A stretch of DNA of 64,000 nt from Scenedesmus sp. ARA3 (Eukaryota; Chlorophyta; Chlorophyceae; Sphaeropleales; Scenedesmaceae): contig RWJK01001421.1 in the NCBI GenBank assembly GCA_004335835.1, positions 1-64,000 on the forward strand. The letters are read 5' to 3'. The notes under the pieces were generated by a model. It saw only the letters and a program-made list of their open reading frames with translations. It made no database searches and was not told the DNA's origin. A program made the translations under genes and the position numbers. How positions within the stretch are numbered: position 1 is the stretch's first letter; each line of letters starts with the position of its first letter. Positions 32,152-43,600 of this stretch are shown piece by piece.

Positions 32152-35100
32152 CAGCGGTACATGTCTTCCTAAATTGCAGGCTAGCTGCCAATGCTCATGG
32201 TGCTTGCAGTGATACAGCCAGAAATACACCACACAGCAGCAGACAGGGTGACATGATACGAAGCTTGGTGTTCTGAAACACAGCAATGGAGCTGCAGGAG
32301 CAAGCAGCTTGGCTGGTGTTTCGATGCTGCTGTGCAACAGCAAAAGTGGGTGTTATACGGTTGTAAGTGTGATTTAGCAGAGCATAACTGCCGCTGTTTA
32401 CAGCATCGATGTGAAATTACATAGCATGGCAGTTGAAGGCGTTGCTGTAATCTACCTGCTCACCCCGCCTGTGCTCTTTCTGCTGCTTTTCCTGCTGCTG
32501 CTGCTGCTGCTGCTGTTTGCTGCATGCAGTACCTCACCAGTGAGGTTGTAGGCGACGCAATCGACACAAGCAGCCCCATGCAGACCGCATTTGAGCAGCG
32601 GCTACTGCAGAGCAACGACACATACGTGGCGCTGCTCAACCTCAGCAGACCCGGTGGCCTGAATCGGACAGAGGAAATGCGCGTGGTGCGCGGTTTGCTG
32701 CAAGCCATGCAGGCAGCAGGGGCGGGGCAGCCCTCCAACAGGCTTGCGCGGCTGAATGACATTGAGCGGAGGCTGACTGCCCTGCAGAATCAGTTTATGG
32801 ACAACTTGCAGGCGTCACAGGAGGTGCGGCGAGCCGGATGCAACCACAGACACATGCAATGCACAGGCAGTGGAACATTGCTGAGTGGGCCAGGCGCAAT
32901 GCAGCAGCAGCAGCAGCAGCACCCACTGCGCGAGGCTGGCATCAGCAGCACCGCAGGCAGTGCAGCCATGTGCAGTACCTACTCCCCAACTAGCACAGTG
33001 TTTAACCCGCGCAGCAGCAATGCAGAGCAACATGCACTGCTTGCCTGGCCTGCCTCAAACCCCCTTCTGCAATGTCTCCTGTTACGAATCTGTTATATAT
33101 TTTTGTTTTGTTACTTTTTCCCCCTGCAGGGCTTCGGGCTGGTCGTGCGCAACGAAGCGGTGCTAGGCGGCCTCCCGGCTTCCGTCGCCGCCGCTGCGCG
33201 TCAAAACGCGCTCGACGCAAACGTCACAGCCACTGGCAGCAACCGCAGCGGCCCCTGGCTGTTCAAGTTTGATGGGGCCACCGCCGACTTTGTGGTACCT
33301 TTTGCAGACAACCGGCAGCTGCGGCAGGCGGTGTTTAATGCGACTCTGAATCTGGCGAGCAGCGGGGCGTTGGATAATAGTCCTGTGGTGAGCCAGATAC
33401 TGGCGTGGCGGCAGACAAAGGCGAGCCTGCTGGGATTCAGGGGCAACTACGCGCAGTTCAAGTTTGCGCGCATGGTGAGTGCAAGCCTTTCGTCTGCTCT
33501 CTATGCGCCTTTTGCCAGCTGCTTATTGGATTGCCGCCACATTACGTTTGGTGCGTGTCCAACAAATACAGCGAGCTGTTGAAACCGCCTGTGCGTGGCA
33601 AGTATATAAAATGCACGCTTTTAACAAGTATGGCCAAATGAGTGCTGCTGCTGCTCCTGCTGCTGCTGGCGCTGCCTTTGTTTCACTTGCGCAGATGGCC
33701 ACACTTAGCCAGGCCAACGCAACCCTGTACAACTTTGCAGCTGCAGCAAAGCGCAAGGCTCAAGTTGAGATCGACTTGATCACGCAGTTTGCAGCTGACA
33801 AGAATGCAACGTTGCCGCTTGAGCCGTGGGATGTGAAGTACTGGCGGGAGCGCTACAAGCTTGATACATTCAAAGTTGACCAGGCTGCTTTGCGGGAGTA
33901 CCTGATGGTTGACAACGTGCTCAACGGCATGTTCCAGGTGCGGTTGTTACAATGCCTGTTAGTGTGTTACATTTGGTGTTTGAATTTTCCAGCATGTGTG
34001 TTTGCAGATGTGCGCTGCTGCTCACTGCTAGGCAGGATGCCTGTAGCATGTTGAATGGCCTTGCGGCTTGCTTCTTGGCTTGCATGTAACACACAGAAAC
34101 AGTGTCAACAGTAAAACAGGCCTGGCACAGTGGAACAATCCTGTACAAGCGCTACTGTCCCCACAACCTGCATGCTGACACTGCAGCGTTACTGTTTTGA
34201 TGCTTCTGCAGATGGCATCGAAACTTTACGGTGTCACGTTTGTGCGCAACACAGATGCCACTGCCTGGGACGCCGAGGTCCTGGTTTACAACGTAACGGA
34301 CAACGCAAGCAACGGCACCCTTGGTATCATGTACTTTGACCTCTACACACGTGATGGCAAGGACTCCGGAGGTTTCACCATGGGCATCATTGACGGCGCG
34401 AGGTTTTGGAGGGCAGCAAACCCTGCATATGTGGCCGGCACTAAGTCGCCCATCAGGGATTCAAACGCCTGGCTGACAGCTGCGCAGCGGCAGCTGCCTG
34501 TTGTTACACTGGCGCTGAATCAGGCCAACCCGGATCAGAATGGGCTGGCGCTGATGTGGCTGGATGATGTGGGCTACCTCTTCCATGAGTTTGGCCATGG
34601 CTTGCACCACATCCTGACAACCACACCGTACGGGCTGGCCTGCGGCGAGAGGTATGTGTATGTGCATGTGCATGTGTATGTGCATGTGTATGTGTGGGTG
34701 TATGTGTGTGTATGTGTACAGCCAGCAGCATGCCACTCTACGACTTGACAACTAATCCAACTGCAGAGAGCCCAATCCCTCTGCTGGTGCATCAGTGCTT
34801 TGCAACCGCTACATACAGGCGCTATAATGCCAGGCCACAGTTTATGCCCCATATGTCCGACCACAACTCACATGGCCATTGTTCTGTGTGTCTCCGTGTG
34901 GCTTCTGCTTGCAGGAACATTGAGTTTGATGCTGCTGAGACAGTGTCCATGTTCCAGGAAAAGTGGGCCTGGGACAAGTCAACCTTTCTCAGCTTTGCGC
35001 GGCACTACAAGACCGGCGAGCAGCTGAGCGAGGATACATACAACAACGTGATGCAGATGCGCCGCTTCGGTCAAGGTAGGGGTGTTACTTTGACTGTCAT

Positions 35101-35268
35101 GTTTGACCAAACTTTGACTGACGTGTTTGTTGCGTCATGACTGCTCGACATGCCATGACCTGCCAACAACAGCAAAGTGCACATGTTTAGTGTTTACCTG
35201 AAAGCTTTTTTCACCAAGAGAGCGGGAGCAGCAGCAGCAGCACCACCACACCATCCCCTGCTCCTGAC

Positions 35269-35318
<50 letters not shown>

Positions 35319-36303
35319 AGGCATCTACCTGATTGAGGACATCATCAAGGCTGTGGTTGACTTGAAGCTGCACTCTTCCTGGGTGTCCAGCGGCACAGAG
35401 GCACCTGATGACATTTATGACAAGACCTACCGCGAGCTGGCGGTAAGGCCACACGGCATGCCTGTATGCTTTGTATGAAGCTATATTTGATTGCATCTGA
35501 AAGCTGCATGCAGTCACGTACTTCCATTCTGCAACGCTGTGCGTCACATTCTGGCCGTTCTGTAATCGCCAAACCGTGATGCGGACCATCTTTGCGTGTG
35601 CTGCTAGGCGTGGCCTGCTGTTCATCCTGAGCAGCCACTGCCAGGTGCGTAGCTCTTGCAAGCATCAAGCCCTGCTGCTGTTTCATGCGTCTGCTGCCTT
35701 TCCTGCAGCCTGATGGCCTCACCCCTCCTGGAGGCAAGCCCCTGAACAGCTTTGACCACATCTTCGGAGGGTTTGACTATGAGTCAGCCTACTACAGGTG
35801 GGTGTAGCACAAGCAACAACAGCAGCAACAACAAAGGCAAACACAGTTTATGTCGTTTAGGCGTGGCGGATAAGAGTTCAAGCAGTGGACAGATAGCATT
35901 CTAGTTCCTTCACGGCTGGACATGCAGGGCAACTGAGACGCGCAGCGTGCATTTGCAGGAGAAGCTACATACAATGCCTGCAGCCCTGTGCGACTGTCCT
36001 TAGACCATTTATTTCGTATTATGAAACGCGCTCTGCCTGCCTGACTGTCTCGGGGTTCTGACCAAACCCTGCTGTAAACCCTGCTGCCCTTGCAGCTACT
36101 GGTGGTCCGATATGATGAGCTGCGACCTCTTCCTGAAGTTTCAAAACAACGACGAATCAGCCTTGGGCAGCAACGGACGGCTCTTCCGCAACACCTTTTA
36201 TGCGCAGGGTGGCGCACTGAGCCCAACGGCGCTGTTCCGGCAGTTTATGGGCCGCAGTTACACCACAGATGCAGCCAGCCTCATACAGTACTACGATTTG
36301 TAG
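31410..36303 (+). CDS. M3-family metallopeptidase, probably secreted
   Basis: Zinc oligopeptidase of the thimet oligopeptidase / oligopeptidase A type. Ten exons: 31410-31458, 31547-32079, 32530-32823, 33130-33474, 33695-33937, 34212-34651, 34915-35075, 35321-35442, 35709-35797 and 36096-36303 (TAG). They join in phase to 827 residues. Exon 1 encodes MRFRFLAFTAALVLLSG, a typical signal peptide. The zinc site is FHEFGHGLHHIL, with the third ligand Glu in FDAAETVSMFQEKW. GIYLIEDIIKAVVDLKLH and the C-terminal YAQGGALSPTALFRQFMGR also fit the family. I count roughly fifteen Asn-X-Ser/Thr sequons, unusual for a family that is normally cytosolic or organellar. Together with the signal peptide this points to the secretory pathway or cell exterior. 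Intron 2 carries (CAG)n near its 5' end and (CTG)n near its 3' end. I found no junction duplicates in this gene. Confidence 0.93.
34649..34722 (+). repeat. TATG/TG-rich microsatellite at a donor
   Basis: A run of GTATGTGTATGTGCATGTG-type repeats begins at the donor of M3 peptidase intron 6 itself (AG|GTATGTGTATG), so several GTATGT motifs follow the true 5' splice site. Confidence 0.8.
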
Positions 36304-39300
36304 TGTGGTGTGGGTGGGGCCGGCGCGCTGGCAGGCACTGACGCACAAAGGGCGTCGTGGCGTGCGTTACGGCTGTGTCTTGACGTGCGGGATGGATACA
36401 AAAAGGGTGGAGGGTTTGACCCATGACGTTGCGTGGTGTGCTTTTGTGACGTATTTCTGGAACTGACGACGGTGTACATGAGTTTGGTGTGCGCAGGTGT
36501 TCAGTGTGTTGGGAGAGTGCTGGTAACTGCTGCAGGCTGCCACAGCTTGCATAGCTGTATATACGGTACTGCCCATGTCAGGTGTGTTGTGCGGTGTGCT
36601 TTCAGCCAGCGCTGCTGCGTTCTTGTTGATTGGGAACAAATTAATCAGGTGTGCTGCACACCTGCACATACGTATCCAGGCGTAGTTTATTAGTAGTATT
36701 ATCTTGTGGACATAGTTGCGCGAGATTGCGCACGCACTGCAGTGTCTTCTACTTATTTATGACATGGTCGCAATGCTGCAAGCATATGCACACACCGCAG
36801 TGTCTTCATTATTGACACAGTTACACCATCCTGTGCGTGTTGGCGTGTGGAAAGGTGGCTGTGTGTATGTTTGCCAGGCCTCTTTGCAGGCACATGCAAG
36901 TGTTTCTCCGCCTGCTTGACTGCTGCCCCTACGTTATGCAAAACGTTGGACGGCTCCCCTCACAATATGCCAAATGCAGGTGGCTCACCTACATGCTGTG
37001 TGACATGTGCTTGCGTATGAAAGTGTGTATCCTGCAAGACTTGCCTTTGTGCACCAATATCAAACTCAAAAACACAACCCTGCGGCCATGCTTGACCCAG
37101 CGTATGGCTGGCACCCACGTGCTAGCTGTAGCTTTGCTGCCGTCCTTTGTGTGTTCCTTCCAAGGGGTGGAGTCCTGCATGCCACCTCGCCTCTGTGTGC
37201 AAGGCACTGCCATGTTGACCTTTTGTTGCAACAGGCCTGGCTGATTAGCTTGTGTTGAGGGTGGCATTGCTCTGCAGCCACAATGTGACCAGTCAGCATC
37301 AGTGTTGGTGCTTTGCTACACAATCACAGCCTCTCCTGTCTAGTTTGGGCCGCGTGATGCACCGCCAGGGCGCACTACCAGCAAACTGATATTCCTTTCA
37401 AAGCGTTGCGACGTTGTGTTAATTCAATGTAGTTGAGTGTGCTGGTAGTACCCCATTTCCAGTGCTGGCTGCAAGTGCCAGCTAGCAAAGGCACGGCTGC
37501 TTGTGGAAATCTTGATTACAGCTGGCCCTGGCATGTTGCGCTTGGCTTAACAGCATCCCTGCACCTGCTGTGGGCCGCCATGCAATGCAATGCAATGCAA
37601 GAGGCAGCAGCATCCCATAAGATGCTCTCTTCGCCTCTGTAGTTAGTGCTGCTGTATGTACAGCAGCAGCAGCAGCAGCAGCGCGTGGTGCAACGGCGCG
37701 TGCACGTTGATGTGTGTGCATCTGCAGGTACGCGTGTTGACAGAGTGTATGTGTTTGTGCAGCAGGTGCCTCACTGTGGTAGTACCTAGGGTGTTGAGCT
37801 GGTCCGCTGTTTCTTCTTCCAACAACTGCCAGATGCTCCATCGATATCGTTTGCGATGTTCATTTCTGTGCTGTTAAAAGGGAGTTTGCAGAGTTCTTAG
37901 CATGTAAAGCAGCTGTGCCCTGCCATGATGGGCACACTGCTCCTCTTGCGGTGCTGCTAGCCTGGGCGGCTGACACTGGCAAGCATGCTTTGTCTTGTGG
38001 CATCCAGCTTTCTCTAGGCTGGCTGTTGGTAGTGTTAAAGACAAGGCGCTGTTGATCAACAGTATGTTACGCGCGTGTGTGCCGTCAAGTGGGCCTTGCC
38101 GAACTGTCCATGTCGTCATCACCATGCCACCTTCAGCCGCAGCACCACCGCCATCAGCCCTGCACCTCCAGGTCTAGAGCGCTCTGAACGCAAGGATCAT
38201 CCTCCTCAGTGAGGAAGCACTGCCCCAACGTGCTTCCAGGTATTGGGGTAGGCGTGCGCATCTGATACAGCAGCCCGCGACCCCTGCCACCATGCCCATG
38301 ACGGTGCCATGACGGTCAGTGACCGTCACGCTGTGACAGCGCTGTGTCGGCTGTCGGCGCTGTGCTGGCTAGCCTGCAAAGCCATCCTGTCCTAGGGCCC
38401 TAAACCATTTAGGCTAAAAGCCTTTCCTGTCTCCCATTGGACCTTGCTTGAGCACAAACCGTTTGTGTGGCACATGCAGGCTTGCCTGCGCGGAACCAGG
38501 GCCAGACTGTACACGTAGCACTCATGATGTCGCCACGTAGCATCATCGTCATGTTACAATTACGCCATGTCGCCACGTAGCACAGTGATTGTCTGACAGG
38601 AGAAGGGGCAAGGCAAGCTACAGCCTTGCCGCGCCACACCCACGGCATGGTAGGCAGCAGGAGCTTGCACCATCCGCCACAGCTGCAACACATATACATC
38701 CGACATAGCGGCTGCAGCAATCACAGTAGCCAATGCACCAAAAGCAAGCAATGACGCCTGCGCGCACCCCATACCCCAGATGCGGTCTGCTGTGACACCA
38801 CACAAAATGAGGCGGCGACACAGTAATGGCAGTGATACCCAAAGCAACGTGTGCTGTGCTGGAAAGCCCGTGCATATGCAATACCACTGCACAAATGGCA
38901 CACCTCAGGCTGCTGCTGCAGTGCCACTAGTGCAAGCACTGGCAGTGCCAGGCTGCGCTAAAACACTGGCGCCATGTCACTTGAAATGCTAACGGGGCCT
39001 GTACCTGCAGCCCCTGCAGGCACGCAAGCCTTGCTGACATACACCCTACAGATTCCAAGGACAAGACGGCAGCATCAAGCAAGAAAACAAGCATGCAGCC
39101 CGCGTGGTGCAGCAGCGAGCTTGCAGGTTGATACAATGTGCAGTGAAAGGTGATGGCACGGCCCCGTCAGAGCAGCGGGGCCAAGTAGGCCGTGCAAGTA
39201 AAGCGTTGCTCTGAGCACGTCTCAACATTGCGCGCACTCCTGTGCAATGTTAAAGTCCCGCAACGGCCTGTACGCAACGGCCTGTACGCAATCCTCAGTG

Positions 39301-39573
39301 CAGCACTCCAACCAGACACCCCCTATGCCTGCTGTCTGGCAGCTCACCTAGCCTACAATGCACAGTCTGTGCATGCTCAAATCACGCTCAAAATCATGGA
39401 AGACAGATGTACAATGTGGCAGACATTCTGCACATGTGTGGCTAGCGCTCCTCTGCAACATCCCAGCCTGCGCCAGCTGCGACAAGCCTCCCATGAACGC
39501 ACACACGCGGCCAACAGCAAGCATTGAGAGCTACACAATATCAAATACCACCCGCCGCAAATGCTTGCCTCGC
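36304..39573. other. Convergent spacer between M3 peptidase and PIP kinase
   Basis: This 3.3-kb stretch separates two convergent genes. I found no exon chain or known motif. It holds small direct repeats, for example CGCAACGGCCTGTA twice at 39258-39285 and ATGTCGCCACGTAGCA at about 38525 and 38568, and a CAG run at 37662-37681. Confidence 0.4.
38310..38328. repeat. 19-bp near-palindrome
   Basis: TGACGGTCA-G-TGACCGTCA reads as its own reverse complement apart from the centre base. A related TGACGGTG precedes it at 38299. It could be a dimeric protein-binding site; no function is evident. Confidence 0.7.
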
Positions 39574-40605
39574 CTAGCTGCTCTGCCCCACGCCGTTCAC
39601 AACCACAACGTGGCCGTTCACACCCTTGACACCATTAGCACCCGCTGTCAGCTCCATCTGGCGCTCCAAGCTGCCCTGCTTGCTTGCAGGAGACTTGTCA
39701 GCCACCCCCTGCAGCTCCACCACCACTGCAGGCACCAACACCCCATCCCCATGCTCGCCAACTGCTGCTGCTGCTGTATGCCCAGCTGGCAGCTGCTGCT
39801 GCCTGCCATTCGAGACAGCTGCTGCCGCAGGGCAGTCCAAGGAGCCGAGTGACTGCAAGGTAACCTGCACTTGCTCCTCTGAGAGCATCTGTCCTGCTGC
39901 TGCGGCGTACTTGCTACCATTACTTTCAGCAGCAGCATCCACTGCAGCATTGCCACCGCCGCCGCCAGAGGTCAGCTGGATCATGCCTGTTGGCGCTGCT
40001 AACAGCTCCAGCAGCATCGACTGCTCATCTGGCAGCACAGGGGAGGCCACTGCCGAGCCTTGCTGCATGACAACACCAACGCCGCCTGCTGCTGCTGCTG
40101 CTGGGCCTGGTGCTGCCAACACAATGCCGGAGCCTTCGCTGCCAAGCTGACCAGGCGGCAGCGGGAAGCTGTCTTCTGTCACCAGCGGCATCTGAGCACC
40201 AAAGCTGCCGTTCTGCGCCAAGTGTGGCTGCTGCTGCTGCTGTAATGGCTGCTTCAGCTGCTGTTGCTCCTGCTGCTGCATGGGCTGCTGCAACCCCTGC
40301 TGCACGGGACCTGCATCTGCTGGGTACAGCACGCCCTCACTTGCCCAGGGCGACTGCATCGCAGCAACGCCTAACTGCTGCTGCTGCTGCACGCCAGCAA
40401 GCGTGTCTGCCTGGCTGCTGCTGCCGTAACCCGACTGCGCCAGGCTGCTGCGGTACTCCTGCTCCGACATGAACACCTGCCGCGTGGCGAAGTCCAGGAA
40501 TCGCCGCGCGTACTGCTTGGGTGGTGCCACACTGATGGCTGCCTTGTCATGCGTGACGCCCTTCACTGTGCGCTCCAGCACCTTGCGCGTGGAGTAGTCC
40601 TGCAC

Positions 40606-40642
<37 letters not shown>

Positions 40643-43600
40643 GAGTTAGTGCTTGCGTGACGAGTAGTAGCAATTGTACGAGCGCCATACCCACACTCCA
40701 TGTCCATGGACTTGAAGCCCTGCACAGTACACCCACGCAGCCCTCAGCCCCATCCACAGCACAACATCCAGCAGCACACAACACCTCAACCGCCAGCGCC
40801 CTGTGCAGCCGTCCCACAGCCAGCTGCAGCACACACTGCCTCACCTGCAGTATATCAATGATGCCAAAGCACAGCACCACTTCCTCAGGCCCCAGCCGAT
40901 GGTCCAGCGCTGCTGCCGCACCCGCTGCTGCTGCTGCTGCTGCGCCGCCCTTGCCACCGCTGCTGCCACCCAGCGGCTGCACTGTTGGCACCGCCTTGGC
41001 TGGCATGTTAATACCCAGCCGGCCACTGCCCAGCAGCCCAGCTGCCGCATTGCCTGCTGCTGCTGCTGGCGCCTTGGGGTCAGGCAGCCCCAGGGCCATG
41101 GGGGTGTCTACTGCTTCTTCATCTTCCTCGAAGGGCACCCCAAGGCCTGTGAAGGCGCCGCGCAGGCTGGTGAGGTGGCTGGGCAGCGTCGGCCGCACCA
41201 CCAGCGGTGCTGGCGGGATGGCTGCAATAGCAGAGAGCAGACGCAGCAGCGAGACACAAAAATGTGCAGCACTGTTGAGTAGATGAATGCCGCTGCATGC
41301 GCTTTTGCACAGGAGTTGCATGCGCGCACGATGCACATGAGCTGCTGACGATAGCGCGATGCTTGATTAAGCGTGGCACTGCCGAGTGACGCCAGGCAAC
41401 CCCCCAGCTTCCCCCGACACATCACGCACAGCCCGCGCACCCCACCAAACACACACGTTTTGACGCACACATGGCCAGCCACCAACTCAAAAGCAGCCCT
41501 CACACCCCCAGCCCACCCTGCCCTGCCCCACCTGCAGCTGGCGTGCCCAGCGCTGCCGCCGCTGCCGCTGCAGCCGCGTCAGGGCTGCTGGGCGCAACCG
41601 GCAGCAGCGCGCCATGCGCCAGCGGGCCGTCCACTAGCGCGCCCTCCGCCTCCTGGCGCTGCTGCTGCATGGCCTGCAGCACCGCTGAGGGAGGCTCCTT
41701 GCGCGCCGCGGACTTCTTGAGCTTGCCGCCCAGGATCTTCAGCCGCGCCAGCTCAGCCACATCCTGCGCGGCAGCAGCAGCAGCATCACACCAACATTAG
41801 GACAGCAACACGAACCTCAGGAGGCAAGCAGGCCGCACAAACATTCCAACAACGCGCAAGGAGCGCAGTGTCGCCACATGGCTTCTCCACCAGCAGCGCT
41901 GACGCTATCACTGCACCCCCTTCAGCCACGCGTGCCTTCTCCTCCCAAGCATGGCCATCAACTGCACCAACCACCTGCCACGTCAAGGGACCCGCCACAG
42001 CAGCAAATGTGGACACCGACACGCCAACCCACCACCACCACCACCACCACCACCACCGCCACCCGACAGCGCCCCCTCACCTTCATGCGCTGCTCGCTGA
42101 AGCCCATCTCCTTCATGCGCTCCACCACCTTGCCCAGCAGCTCCTCCTGCTCAGCAGCGCCACTCCACAGCTCCCAGTTGCGCGCGCCAGCAGCACCCGC
42201 ACTCGCACCCCCGGCCAGCATACTGCTTCTGTCCCCACCATGATGACTGCCGGCCGCACTGCCAGCGCCACCAGCTGTGCCTGCGGCCGAACCAAAACCT
42301 CCAGCTGGGAAGCCGCCGGCGAATGCGCTGCCACCTGTGCTGCCCGCACCGATGCCGGGCGGCAGCGTAAAGGCAGCAGCTGCTACAGGCGGCATCTGCA
42401 CGTCTTCGCTCGTGCTGCTGCGCCCGATCGGGAACTGCACGGGCGCGTACGGTACCTGTTCATAGCTGCTGCGGCCGCTGCGGCCGCCGCCGCCTGCGAG
42501 GCCACCCGGCACCTCCGCACCACCACCTGTTGCATTGCTTGCTTCCTGCTGCTGCATCTGCTGCTGTGCATACGTCTGCGCCTGCTGCTGCGCGGCCAGC
42601 CGCAGCAGCTGCGGCGGCTGCTGCACGTCGTCGTCCGACACAGTCAAGTGCCGCGTACTAGCCCCTGCTGCACCCCCAACTCCTGCACCCCCCGCCACTG
42701 CAGCCGCGCCAGCAGCGCTGCTGCTGTAAGGCTCTGCCAGCAGGAAGGAGCCCTGCGCTGATGTCAGGCCCGAGCCCGGCACTGTGCTGGCGCCAGCGCC
42801 GCCGGGCAGCGGGCTGGCCTGCGGCGCGAGGCCATCCAGCGACTGCGAGTGCACGGGCTCCAGCGACATGCGCGTGTAGTTGCGCGCGGGGTAGTGCACG
42901 CCCAGCAGCAGCGAGTAGTCCATGACGCCCACGCGCCTGCAAGACAACCAGAAACGATAAATTGATGTCGGTGCCAAGCTATGGATGCCATAAGGCGCCG
43001 CGGTTGCTGCATGCATGCATGAGCTTCAAACTATATAAAGAGCACAAACAGCGCACAAACAGGCGAGTGCATAGTGCCAGAATAACCCTGACGCCACATT
43101 CTGCTTGTCTATACCACCACCAGCAAGCCACTGCAGAGCCCTGCCGCTCACTTGAGCAGGTCGCTGTCTGCCGCCAGCTGCTGCAGCAGCGCCTCGTGCT
43201 GCGCCTGCTCCAGCACGATGCGCATGTCCACGTCCAGGTCCTTGAAGATGATGTTGGGGTCGCCGTCAGCAGCCCTGCAGCCGGATCACAGCAGTGGCAC
43301 ATGTGAAAACCAAACAGCGACCAGCGGGAGAGCTGCAGATAAGTGCTGACACGGCAGTCGGTTGAGAGCAATGCCTGCTCTGGATTCAAACAAGGTTGTC
43401 CTACTCAGAAAGAAGTCCACTGCACACATAGCTGTGTGTAGCTGGAGGGCTGGACCGCTGTGCTGCTTGTATGCAGTCGCATCATACTCACTTGTTGCGG
43501 CCCTCCGGCCCCACTGTGCGGCCGTCTGTGCTGCCCTTGATGTCGTAGCGCCGGTGGATCTGCAGGTCTGTCACAAATATGTTGGCCATCACCACGAAGC

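Noticed and set aside
36304..39573. Several open frames of 60-160 codons
   Set aside because: None has a known motif or chained splice sites; Cys/Ala/Leu-rich composition matches chance frames in this base composition.
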